In this document: positions 14,415 to 21,655 of the stretch, one piece after another
Position numbering within the stretch: the first letter of the stretch is position 1
Layout: every line of letters begins with the position of its first letter
Source: Candidatus Avelusimicrobium faecicola
GTDB lineage: Bacteria > Elusimicrobiota > Elusimicrobia > Elusimicrobiales > Elusimicrobiaceae
Direction of reading: 5' to 3'
Assembly (NCBI GenBank): GCA_900540405.1
Contig: UQFW01000024.1
Location: 1 to 21,655, forward strand
Length of the DNA: 21,655 bases
Notes under the pieces: generated by a model
What the model was told of the DNA's origin: nothing
Databases searched by the model: none
Seen by the model: only the letters and a program-made list of their open reading frames with translations
Program-made: the position numbers and the translations under genes

Positions 14415-15180
14415 CCAACTGCACAAATTGCGTTAAGCCCACTTGCTCGGCGCGCACGGTAAGCGGCAGGGAAAGCGCGGCCAGCGCCGCTGTAATTTTT
14501 TCCTTAGGGTAGCCGCATAAAGCCAGCGAATTAAACAGCGTTTTCCGGCGGTGCAAAAAGGCCGCGCGCACCACTTTGGCAAAGCGGCCCCACAACGCGG
14601 GCGGCACAATGGGCGCGGGCAGTTTTTCAAAGGTCAAAACGGCGCTTTCCACTTTAGGGGGCGGATTAAAACTCCCCTTGCCCACATTACACAATAATTT
14701 TATTTGCGCGCGCGCCTGGCTGAGAATAGACAGCGGGCCGTAAAACTCCGTGCCCGGGGCGGCCTGCACGCGGTTGGCCTGCTCTTTTTGAAACATAAAA
14801 ACGGCGGAATAAAATTGCGGGAAAGCGAGCGCTTTATCCAAAATAGCGGCGGCATCCACATACGGCAAATTGCCCACAAATCCGGTCGGTTCGTTTTTAA
14901 GCGCGCCGGGCGGAAGGCGCGTAAAATCCCCCTCCAAAATTTTTACACCCGCTTGCGGCGGCAGATTTTTGTTTAGAAATTCAATCATTTCCGGGTCAAT
15001 TTCCGCCGCCGAAAAACCCGTAAACCCGGCCGCAATTAACGCGAATGTAAGCGCCCCTTTGCCGGGGCCGATTTCCACCATTTGCGCGCCTTTCAAACGT
15101 AGCGCCGCCTGCGTGATTTCTTCAATCACACGCTGGTTTACCAAAAAATGTTGTCCGTACCGCTGGCGCATATTACGCAT
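14401..15180 (-). CDS. rsmA: 16S rRNA (adenine1518-N6/adenine1519-N6)-dimethyltransferase
   Basis: This 259-residue KsgA protein dimethylates two adjacent adenines in helix 45 of 16S rRNA late in 30S assembly. It shows RYGQHFLVN (7-15), the SAM-binding EIGPGKGALT (36-45), the acidic Glu60 after strand 2, GDFTR (84-88), and the catalytic NLPY (104-107). FQKEQANRV and the basic C-terminal domain (FLHRRKTLFNSL) complete the family pattern. GGAG six bases before ATG 15180 lies inside the last codons of the TPR gene, whose stop is three bases upstream, so the two are co-translated. No terminator fits before the convergent ftcD. Confidence 0.95.
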   Translation of the reverse strand: MRNMRQRYGQHFLVNQRVIEEITQAALRLKGAQMVEIGPGKGALTFALIAAGFTGFSAAEIDPEMIEFLNKNLPPQAGVKILEGDFTRLPPGALKNEPTGFVGNLPYVDAAAILDKALAFPQFYSAVFMFQKEQANRVQAAPGTEFYGPLSILSQARAQIKLLCNVGKGSFNPPPKVESAVLTFEKLPAPIVPPALWGRFAKVVRAAFLHRRKTLFNSLALCGYPKEKITAALAALSLPLTVRAEQVGLTQFVQLANAL

Positions 15181-15183
15181 AAA

Positions 15184-16869
15184 TTACTCCTCTTGCAAAA
15201 CGCGCAAATTGCGTTTTGCCGTTTTGTTTTTGGGGTTTAATTGTAAGGCTTGCAAATAAAAATTTTCCGCCGCTTTATCGTCCCCCGCTATAACGGCCGC
15301 CGTGCCGAGCCCCATAAGCGGCAAATAGTCGCCCGGAGCCTCTTTTTGGGCCTTGTAAAATTCCTCCGCCGCGGCGGCGGAATTGCCCGCCACCAAATGC
15401 GCCAAGCCCAATAGTAAAGCGGTTTCCGCTCCGGCGGGAGTGTCCGCCGCACTTAAATCTTCCACCGCGCTTTTGACTAGCACCAACCACGATTTCCCCG
15501 TCACCCAAAGGCCCATATCGTTGCCCACAATGCGCGGGTCATACGCGGCGCGGGGCGCGGAGGTGTTCTCTTGCGTGAGGGCATACGGGGCGGCGTAATC
15601 CTGCGTGCGCCCTTGCAAGGAAAGCGAAATATCATATTTATTTTGCCCTTGTGCCACCGCATGCTGAAGCCCCGCCACAAAGGTTTTTATTTGTTCCTCG
15701 CGCTCCTGCGGGGTGGCGGCGTTTAACACAAAACTGCGGTTAAAGGCCATGGGCAGAACGGTGTTTTCGTTAGGGATAGCCCTGGAGGCGTGGATTTTTT
15801 CGTAGGCTTGTTCAAAGCGGGTGGAACGGTTTTTAGGCGCGATTTTGGGCGTTTGTTGCAACGGCGTGTATTGAATAGCCACCTCTATTTGAACCTCTTT
15901 ATTAGCGGGCACGCGGGAGAGATTTTGGCTAAAGTTGGCAATTTCTTTTTGGAACGCCTCCGCCGTGCGGCCGTTAGAGCGGTACACCGCGTTGAGGGCC
16001 AGGCCGTCCTGCTTAAAACGCACGATAGAAAACGCGCCGTCCAACGTGTCGCGCGCGTCCTGCGGGCGGTTTTGTTCATACAACAGTTTAGCCAGGCGCA
16101 GGCGGGCCACAAAATCGCCCGGTTTGGTGCGTACCGCTTTTTTATAAAATTTCAACGCTTGTGCGGGGCGGTTTGTTTTTTCGTACAGGGCGCCTAAAGA
16201 AAGCATGGCGTCTTCGTAATGGACAAACAAAGAAAGTGCTTTTTTGAAACTTTCCTCCGCCTGGGCATCCCGCCCCAAAGTTTCATACAGGGCCCCTAAT
16301 TGGTAATGGTACAGCGGCTCCCGCGGGGCCAGTTCCACCGCGCGGCGCAGGTGGTCCAAAGCGCTATCCCAATTTTTTTGCACGGCATAGGTGGAGCCTA
16401 AATTCATTTGCGTATCGGCCTTGTTGGGGTCTAACCGGGCGGAGCGCATAAAGTATTCGTGCGCTTGCTGAACATCCCCTTTCCACCCATAGGCAATACC
16501 CAACAGTTGGTAGGCCAGGGCGTTTTGCGGGTCCAAAGAGAGGGCCTCGCGGTATTCGCTCATGGCTTCATCCACCTTGCCGCTCCAATAGAGTGCCGCC
16601 CCCAAAAGCAAAAAGGCCATGGGGTCTTTGGGGTTTTTGATGACGGCCTTGGCAAAAGAGTTTTGCGCCTCGGCATAGCGCGAAAGGCCCATTTCCATGA
16701 GTCCGCGGTGCATATCGGTACGGGATTGGTCCTGCATGATTTTATCCCACACGGTGGTGGAATAATCGGTACGGATACTTTCCCGCCCAAACGAAAACGG
16801 AAACACGCCCCCGCACACCGGGGCGGCCGCCACGCACACACAAAGCAAAAACAAAACTATTTTGCGCAT
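15184..16869 (-). CDS. Exported TPR-repeat protein
   Basis: The 561-residue protein has a signal peptide (MRKIVLFLLCVCVAAAP) and about seven tetratricopeptide repeats between residues 50 and 290. Examples are AFLLLGAALYWSGKVDEAMSEYREALSLDP and the similar units after it. A region without clear repeats (290-465) follows, then two or three more repeats to the end (about 470-555). It probably works as a periplasmic scaffold; the partner is unknown. The open frame extends back to 17007, but that part crosses a 17-bp repeat array, so I start at ATG 16869, where the signal peptide begins. No Shine-Dalgarno is present and a -10 box ends six bases before the ATG. It is co-transcribed with ksgA. Confidence 0.85.
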   Translation of the reverse strand: MRKIVLFLLCVCVAAAPVCGGVFPFSFGRESIRTDYSTTVWDKIMQDQSRTDMHRGLMEMGLSRYAEAQNSFAKAVIKNPKDPMAFLLLGAALYWSGKVDEAMSEYREALSLDPQNALAYQLLGIAYGWKGDVQQAHEYFMRSARLDPNKADTQMNLGSTYAVQKNWDSALDHLRRAVELAPREPLYHYQLGALYETLGRDAQAEESFKKALSLFVHYEDAMLSLGALYEKTNRPAQALKFYKKAVRTKPGDFVARLRLAKLLYEQNRPQDARDTLDGAFSIVRFKQDGLALNAVYRSNGRTAEAFQKEIANFSQNLSRVPANKEVQIEVAIQYTPLQQTPKIAPKNRSTRFEQAYEKIHASRAIPNENTVLPMAFNRSFVLNAATPQEREEQIKTFVAGLQHAVAQGQNKYDISLSLQGRTQDYAAPYALTQENTSAPRAAYDPRIVGNDMGLWVTGKSWLVLVKSAVEDLSAADTPAGAETALLLGLAHLVAGNSAAAAEEFYKAQKEAPGDYLPLMGLGTAAVIAGDDKAAENFYLQALQLNPKNKTAKRNLRVLQEE

Positions 16870-16875
16870 AAATAT

Positions 16876-16905
16876 ATGATAGATAAAAACCGCGCCGCAC
16901 GGCAA
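16876..16905 (-). promoter_or_regulatory. Candidate promoter of the TPR-rsmA operon, predicted leaderless
   Basis: TTGCCG (16905-16900) and TATCAT (16881-16876) are 18 bases apart. The predicted start falls on the ATG at 16869, matching the arrangement before ftcD. Confidence 0.45.
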
Positions 16906-16929
16906 CCGCCTAGTTAGGCTAGGCCCCAT

Positions 16930-17030
16930 AAATAGGGTGGCAGATAGCGCGGCCCATAGATAGTGCGTTCCCACAGATAGGGCCGCCCACATAGATAATA
17001 GGGCCACATAGATAGTGTAGCCATAGATAG
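16930..17030. repeat. Degenerate ~17-bp tandem repeat array
   Basis: The motif AGATAG recurs at 16942, 16958, 16975, 16993 (as AGATAA), 17010 and 17025, with a decayed AAATAG at 16930. Spacings are 16, 17, 18, 17 and 15 bases. Most copies carry a longer match around CCCACATAGATAGTG. The array lies between the terminator of the large gene and the promoter of the TPR gene. The period is not a multiple of three, so it is not a coding repeat. Confidence 0.7.
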
Positions 17031-17045
17031 TGCCCCCACCTAAAC

Positions 17046-17076
17046 AACAAGGGCCCGCTTTACGCGGGCCCCTGTT
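17046..17076 (-). terminator. Terminator after the 1353-residue gene
   Basis: GGGCCCGC (17051-17058) and GCGGGCCC (17064-17071) form an 8-bp GC stem, extended by four pairs beyond one mismatch. On the - strand the tail is TTGTTGTTT. It sits 26 bases past the stop at 17102. Confidence 0.75.
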
Positions 17077-17101
17077 AAAACTACTGTTGCGTTTGGGTTA
17101 G

Positions 17102-20100
17102 CTAGTTAGCAACTCCCTGGCCGGATTCGCCCTGATTACTATCTCCGCCATACCCACGCATATCTACATTCTTATCCGTTTCAGCATAACCGGTTTGGGG
17201 TTTGTAGTTCAAACCGTTTTTGCATACTAAGTTCAGGTATGCAAGCACATCAGATACACTCATGCGTTGATTGCCATACACATCACATCCGTTGGTATCA
17301 TAAAACGGCTTGTTGTATACAGCATGGTAAGCATTACGCCACCTACCGGTACCGCCCGAGCTATCCGCTTTGCCACCGCTCCAAGCGTTATAACCGGATA
17401 CCGTCTCTCTTCTTTTAGCTCTATCACTATTTTGCTTACCATGGGAAGAAAGGCGCGAAGGCGGCAAACTAATCGCATTCCCTTGTTGGTAAGGCCGTTG
17501 CATAACAGCAAGAGGGAAATAACCGTCTTTACCTATACCTCTTTCAAGCAAAGCATCCGTATAGCCCTTGAAGTCAGACGGATAAGGCGGCACAGTGATA
17601 CCTTGTACATCTCCGCTATCCCAGTAGCTGTGGTCGTAATAGCCCCAGTGATACCGGCCGTCTATTTGCTTCGTTGTGGTACCGTTCTTCCTCACGCAGC
17701 CGGAGGCGGAAACACCCGTAAAACGCGGGTCCATACAGTTGCTTCCTTTTACTTTAACCGTTTGCATAGGGAACAAGTAAGAATCCGGCCCCACATATAC
17801 GGCAAACGTACCGAACACGTTATTTAATTCCGCCCGTTGCGGTACCCGCGGGTCTGCGGACATTTGGGCAATAGACCGCGCCAAATAACACACGCTCGTC
17901 ACCGGTACGGTATTCACATCTCCCGGTTTCTTGGACATATAATCCAACACAATCAGATAGTCGTGAATAGTCAACCACCATTGCCCTTTCGTTTTTTCTT
18001 GGCCCAAAATACGTTCGGCCGTGGCAATCACCTGTTCGGCTTTCTTGTTAGACCTATCCAACTCAGCAAACTGCGGGTCACTCGCTGGCGCATTGGATTC
18101 TTGCAATTTTTTGCGGTTTTGTTTATTTTCTTCAATCGCTTTTTTGCTCTCCGCAATAACCGTGCCCAATACTGCTTTAGCTTTTACTTGGCATTCTCTA
18201 CACCAAATAGGGTTGTCTTTATACGCCGCATTAATCGTTTGAGACAACGGCTTTTCGTTTGCAAAAGTATAGAACGTCGCCGTATTATCGCACGAATAAT
18301 TTGCCAGTTCTCCTCCTTCCTGTACGTTAACAACAGGAATCGGATTTGGAGCAGGCTCAACCTTTTCGTTAGCCACCGGCACATCATCCGCGGCGGTACG
18401 CTGGCTGGAGCGTTCCACGGCTTTCCAGTTTACAACGGCTTTTACTTTACCGTCTGCACCGCTCAAGTCAAACCCGGGTTTCAATTTACCCTGCGCATCA
18501 AACGCGGCGGGATATTCTTTTTTAAGAACTTCGCGGGCGTCCTTAATACGGTAATCTTGCAAGCGGTTGGCGCCATTTACTTTTGCAGTACCGGCAATGG
18601 GCTCAATAAATTGCGGGTCCACTTTTACCGGAATTACTTGTCCGTCAACCTCGTAATTAATAACAGCCGATATATCGTATTCCTTAAAGTCTTTAGTAGA
18701 AGGAATAGTCAAGGTAGATTCCGGGCTGTTATTTTGAACCTTTTTACCCAAAATAGCCAAGTCCGTAAATACGCACGGAGTCACCAACTCAAACGCATTG
18801 TCTTGGCGTTCTTTACGCTTGAATACTTTGTCGTTCGTTTTTTCGTTCCCGGCCGAGCGCCCACTGCGGCGTTGGATGTAGCTACGGTCAAAGTCAAAAT
18901 AGACCATAGGCATAGCCGGCAACTTGGCGTTGTTGTTGCTGGGTTTACCCGTAATAGCCAACGGCTGTTTGGTAATCAACCCGCGGATATAGCGTAAATC
19001 CAAGCGGCCAAACGCTTCTTTGGCCTGCGCATACGCTTCCCCATAACCGGGTTCTTTTTCCAATTCATAGAAGGTATTGGCTTTGCTACCCAACATTTGG
19101 GCCAAAACCAAAATGGTTTCTTCTTTGAATTTGCGGTATTCAAACTCCTGCCCCGCCGCGATGTAGATTACACAGTCGTGGTAGTTGATTTCCGGGTCTT
19201 TATCCACATTGTTCCCGTTATCACCGGCGTTGGGGTTCATATCTTCATAACTATAACGCCCTTGCACACGGCCATTCTGTTGGGAACGGCGGGCAAAGTT
19301 ATTACCCACCAGCTCGCCACCTTCTTTGCGGGCTTTTTCCAAAGAATGGTTCAAAACATCAATTTCTTTCTTTAATGCGCTGGCAGTGTAAGTTTTACCT
19401 TCCACTTTTACCGTTTTAGCGCCATTTTTCTGTTTAGCTTGGCTTTCCAAATATTTTAATTGGCCTTTAGCCACAGAAAGCAAGCGGTAGCCTTCTTCCA
19501 AAGACACTTGAGGGCCTACATATTCCGCCCCCGTAGAGGTAGCTTTGGTGTACTGGCGGGAGCTGTCAAACCCGCACAGGCGCAAGTTTCTGTTGGCAAA
19601 CGGGCTGTTGTTGCGTGCCACTACAAAGTGGTAGGCGTTCCATTTGGAATAATTGCCCGAGAGCTTCATAGAGTAAACTTTGTTAATTTCAAAGTCTTTG
19701 CACGCGGCTTTACCGTCCCCATTGGCAGAGGTAATATCCGCATTCGTCATAGCGCCTTTTAACCCGGCTTTACCAAACAAGTTAACGCCCAGACAATCGG
19801 CACGGGTTTTTAAGAAACCGCCACCTTGAGCTTTAGCATCTTGCCATTTGCAGCCCAAGGCGCCGCCGCCTTTTTCATTTTGACACCATTTCTTAAATTG
19901 CCCCAAAATAACTACTTCGGGTGCTGCTTTTTTCATTTCCTCTGCAGTTTTGTACAAACCTTTATTACATTTACAACCGGCGTCCTGGGCATCACTGCCA
20001 CTGGCGCCAAACATCTCGCCCATGGCACCGTCGTCTTCACCGGTCAGCAAGCAGTTAATAACACCGCCCAAAATGTTTTGGGCCAGCTTGTCGCCCCAGT

Positions 20101-21163
20101 CAATCCAGTTCCATTTGCGGTTGAATTTCTTTTCCCATTCCATTTGGGAGCGGGTCTTCATCAAATCCCACCACCACGGGGTAATGCTGTTGAAACCAAA
20201 GCCGTGTTTCAAGTCACTCGCGCCGCCGCCGTGACGGTCACTAGAGCCGGACAAACCGCCAATGCGGCCCGGGTTGATAGGCGCAAACTGCGCATCCCGC
20301 AAGGCTTGCATGGCGTTGCCTTTGCTTAACGCCTCTTTGGAACGGCGCGCCAGTTCCGCATTGCCCATGCCAAAATAACCGCGGGAAGGTTTCCCCGCCG
20401 CTTGCAAGGGTTGCAAAGATACCGGCTTCGGCGCGGTGCGCGGGCCGGAGGCACGCACTTTTTTAGCGGCGCCTTTCAAACTGCCGCCCCACGGGGTGAC
20501 GTTCAAACCGCCGCCCGCACTGGCCATAGGCGCGCGGCCCATTTCTTTAATTTTAGTAGCAGAACGGCGGAACGCGGCACGGGTGGCCGGGGCCGCCTTT
20601 CTTCTGTAAATGTTTGTGGTCGTTTCCGTGCTGGGCCCGGTGGACGAATATGAAGAGCCCGACGACGTATCGCCAAGGCCGCTGCGGTCGTACTCTTCCA
20701 TGGAGTCCTCCGCGGAAGAAGAATCTTCTTCGCCCGAGCCAAACCCTTTAATCAGGCTCAACGGGTCACGCGCGGAAAGCTGGGCAATTTGACCGTCCGG
20801 GTCCGTCACGGCCGTATCAAAGCCGTAGCGTTCGGGGTCAAAAGCCGTTTCCTCGCTAGACGGGGCAATAACAGGTTCTTCGTTCACTTGGCCGCTGTAT
20901 TTGTACAAAAACGGCAGCAACAAGAGCGCCACTAATGCGGCAATGAAGAACGGCGCATCGCGTTTGGTCCGCTCAAAGAGCGTCTTTTTCGGGCGGCCGT
21001 TGCTCCCAATCTTGGAGGAAATACGGTTAGCGAAAGACGGAGAAGCAGCGGTTTTGCTGTTCTTTATCTTATCGCTAAAGGTAAAACTGTCTTTTTTCTC
21101 CTCTTTAGTAGAAGAACCAAAGATAGGGAAAATAGACTTTTTCTCTTTCTTTTCCTCTGGCAT
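17102..21163 (-). CDS. Very large single-anchor envelope protein of unknown function
   Basis: I do not recognise this 1353-residue protein. It has a Lys-rich cytoplasmic segment (1-70), one membrane helix (71-88, PFFIAALVALLLLPFLYKYS) and about 1260 extracytoplasmic residues, so it is N-in and tethered to the inner membrane. An acidic Ser-rich stretch (144-184) is followed by a basic Ala-rich part (187-260). A Trp-rich patch has W330-332, 343, 351, 353 and 356. Several cysteines suggest disulfides (C371, C397, C399, C427, C438; CxxC at 988-991), and helical, coiled-coil-like segments lie near 555-615 and 1000-1070. GGAGG five bases from ATG fixes the start. A terminator follows it, and a long structured leader precedes it. 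Codon use resembles its neighbours. Confidence 0.8.
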   Translation of the reverse strand: MPEEKKEKKSIFPIFGSSTKEEKKDSFTFSDKIKNSKTAASPSFANRISSKIGSNGRPKKTLFERTKRDAPFFIAALVALLLLPFLYKYSGQVNEEPVIAPSSEETAFDPERYGFDTAVTDPDGQIAQLSARDPLSLIKGFGSGEEDSSSAEDSMEEYDRSGLGDTSSGSSYSSTGPSTETTTNIYRRKAAPATRAAFRRSATKIKEMGRAPMASAGGGLNVTPWGGSLKGAAKKVRASGPRTAPKPVSLQPLQAAGKPSRGYFGMGNAELARRSKEALSKGNAMQALRDAQFAPINPGRIGGLSGSSDRHGGGASDLKHGFGFNSITPWWWDLMKTRSQMEWEKKFNRKWNWIDWGDKLAQNILGGVINCLLTGEDDGAMGEMFGASGSDAQDAGCKCNKGLYKTAEEMKKAAPEVVILGQFKKWCQNEKGGGALGCKWQDAKAQGGGFLKTRADCLGVNLFGKAGLKGAMTNADITSANGDGKAACKDFEINKVYSMKLSGNYSKWNAYHFVVARNNSPFANRNLRLCGFDSSRQYTKATSTGAEYVGPQVSLEEGYRLLSVAKGQLKYLESQAKQKNGAKTVKVEGKTYTASALKKEIDVLNHSLEKARKEGGELVGNNFARRSQQNGRVQGRYSYEDMNPNAGDNGNNVDKDPEINYHDCVIYIAAGQEFEYRKFKEETILVLAQMLGSKANTFYELEKEPGYGEAYAQAKEAFGRLDLRYIRGLITKQPLAITGKPSNNNAKLPAMPMVYFDFDRSYIQRRSGRSAGNEKTNDKVFKRKERQDNAFELVTPCVFTDLAILGKKVQNNSPESTLTIPSTKDFKEYDISAVINYEVDGQVIPVKVDPQFIEPIAGTAKVNGANRLQDYRIKDAREVLKKEYPAAFDAQGKLKPGFDLSGADGKVKAVVNWKAVERSSQRTAADDVPVANEKVEPAPNPIPVVNVQEGGELANYSCDNTATFYTFANEKPLSQTINAAYKDNPIWCRECQVKAKAVLGTVIAESKKAIEENKQNRKKLQESNAPASDPQFAELDRSNKKAEQVIATAERILGQEKTKGQWWLTIHDYLIVLDYMSKKPGDVNTVPVTSVCYLARSIAQMSADPRVPQRAELNNVFGTFAVYVGPDSYLFPMQTVKVKGSNCMDPRFTGVSASGCVRKNGTTTKQIDGRYHWGYYDHSYWDSGDVQGITVPPYPSDFKGYTDALLERGIGKDGYFPLAVMQRPYQQGNAISLPPSRLSSHGKQNSDRAKRRETVSGYNAWSGGKADSSGGTGRWRNAYHAVYNKPFYDTNGCDVYGNQRMSVSDVLAYLNLVCKNGLNYKPQTGYAETDKNVDMRGYGGDSNQGESGQGVAN

Positions 21164-21311
21164 AAATGCCTCCTATAAAAAATAAATTCTTTTTTGCGTA
21201 TAAATATAAGCCAGGCTGGAATTGCCGAACCTTACGGTTCCCAATTACACAACCTCGCACACTTGCAAATTGTCCTTCTTAACTACCCCCGGCCGAAACC
21301 GGGCACCCTGC
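21164..21311 (-). promoter_or_regulatory. Candidate structured mRNA leader of the large gene
   Basis: Read on the - strand, this 148-base leader begins with a GC hairpin (CCGGG 21303-21299 with CCCGG 21292-21288). It later holds a stem GAACC-GTAA-GGTTC (21240-21227) capped by a GNRA tetraloop and extended by AATTG/CAATT (21246-21242 with 21224-21220). A second CAATT at 21272-21268 could pair with the same AATTG, so two exclusive folds exist. It does not match a riboswitch class I know. The final part holds AT-rich sequence and GGAGG. Confidence 0.4.
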
Positions 21312-21317
21312 ATAGCT

Positions 21318-21346
21318 ATACTAATATGTTAGCAACTGAAACGCAA
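21318..21346 (-). promoter_or_regulatory. Candidate promoter upstream of the large gene
   Basis: TTGCGT (21346-21341) and TAGTAT (21323-21318) are 17 bases apart on the - strand, predicting a start near 21311. No convincing terminator separates this from the upstream gene ending at 21369, so read-through is also possible. Confidence 0.4.
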
Positions 21347-21368
21347 ATAATCAAGGCCTATTTTTTGC

Positions 21369-21655
21369 CTAGTCGCGTTTTTGGGTGGCTTCGTCCAAAT
21401 AACTCCAGTTTTTCGTATCCGAAAGGTCCGTCTCCGGGAAGAAATCACTGGGGGCGGAACTGCCACTGCCCCCCCACACCGGGATATTAAACGTGCCTTG
21501 CACGCTTTCTTTTACTTGCTGTTCCGAAAATTGCTCCGGGTTGGGCACATAGTCTTCCAAATTTACTTCCTTGGCCTCTTTGCCGGTGCGTTCGGCCTCG
21601 TCCTCGGCCGCCTGTTTATCATTTTGATATTTGGCGTATTCCACACAGGCTTTAT
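21369..21655 (-). CDS. Unknown protein, C-terminal fragment cut by the window edge
   Basis: The last 95 complete codons of a - strand gene are visible. The frame stays open to the edge, and the GTG at 21644 is probably internal (the residues before it read KAC). The fragment is acidic, with a charged helix (about KYQNDKQAAEDEAERTGKEAKE). A Pro/Gly/Ser-rich segment with NIPVWGGSGSS follows, and it ends DEATQKRD. I do not recognise a family. It lies 205 bases upstream of the large envelope-protein gene on the same strand and may belong to the same locus. Confidence 0.6.
   Translation of the reverse strand, partial: KACVEYAKYQNDKQAAEDEAERTGKEAKEVNLEDYVPNPEQFSEQQVKESVQGTFNIPVWGGSGSSAPSDFFPETDLSDTKNWSYLDEATQKRD

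Noticed and set aside
16870..17007. In-frame N-terminal extension of the TPR protein to 17007
   Set aside because: It crosses the 17-bp repeat array and the promoter-like boxes, and a proper signal peptide begins at ATG 16869.
16930..17030. CRISPR array
   Set aside because: Units are only about 17 bp with no unique spacers, and the copies are degenerate; no cas genes are nearby.
17837..18997. 386-codon open frame on the + strand
   Set aside because: It lies wholly antisense inside the large gene, and its composition (many Arg, Phe, Val in odd patterns) is that of a reverse-strand shadow.
21201..21311. tRNA, SRP RNA, tmRNA or cyclic-di-GMP riboswitch in the leader
   Set aside because: The T-loop, GGAAGGAAGC-like SRP core, tmRNA ends and GEMM core motifs are all absent, so it is kept only as an unclassified structure.
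21194..21490. 98-codon open frame on the + strand across the leader region
   Set aside because: It covers the structured leader and the 3' end of the - strand partial gene, and has no ribosome site or recognisable features.

Overview
The window looks like chromosomal DNA of a Gram-negative bacterium. The evidence is an outer-membrane beta-barrel with a C-terminal Phe, many signal peptides and a PBP4-type peptidase. Gene density is high and coding strands are moderately GC-rich. The gene combination and the large unrecognised envelope protein are consistent with Elusimicrobiota, but that placement is inference. I see no phage, IS element, CRISPR array, rRNA or tRNA.

Region 1 (1-3760, + strand): the C-terminal end of a DJ-1/PfpI protein and its terminator, then a tight serine-biosynthesis operon of phosphoserine aminotransferase (serC), an ACT-less 3-phosphoglycerate dehydrogenase (serA) and a DUF1015 protein. 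The operon ends in a strong hairpin. Region 2 (3773-8071, - strand): six tightly packed genes, namely two tandem M24B proline peptidases, elongation factor P, an exported unknown, a DUF192 protein and an outer-membrane barrel. The first three share a proline theme: EF-P relieves ribosome stalling at proline runs and M24B enzymes cleave Xaa-Pro bonds.

Region 3 (8213-11512, + strand): an exported/membrane protein with three membrane segments, and a PBP4-like D-Ala-D-Ala carboxypeptidase, each followed by a hairpin. Region 4 (11573-14414): a MATE transporter and a cold-shock protein on the - strand, and a single-domain glutamate formimidoyltransferase diverging from the cold-shock gene. The divergent promoters share an inverted GCGCAA/TTGCGC pair.

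Region 5 (14401-21655, - strand): an edge-truncated unknown gene, a 205-base gap that looks like a structured mRNA leader, a 1353-residue single-anchor envelope protein of unknown function, a terminator, a degenerate ~17-bp repeat array, and then an exported TPR protein joined to ksgA (16S rRNA dimethyltransferase). This is the least explained part of the window. Several genes (ftcD, the TPR gene, possibly dacB) have a -10 box almost touching the start codon and no Shine-Dalgarno, suggesting leaderless mRNAs. Other genes have clear Shine-Dalgarno sites. No gene-free stretch exceeds about 235 bases.
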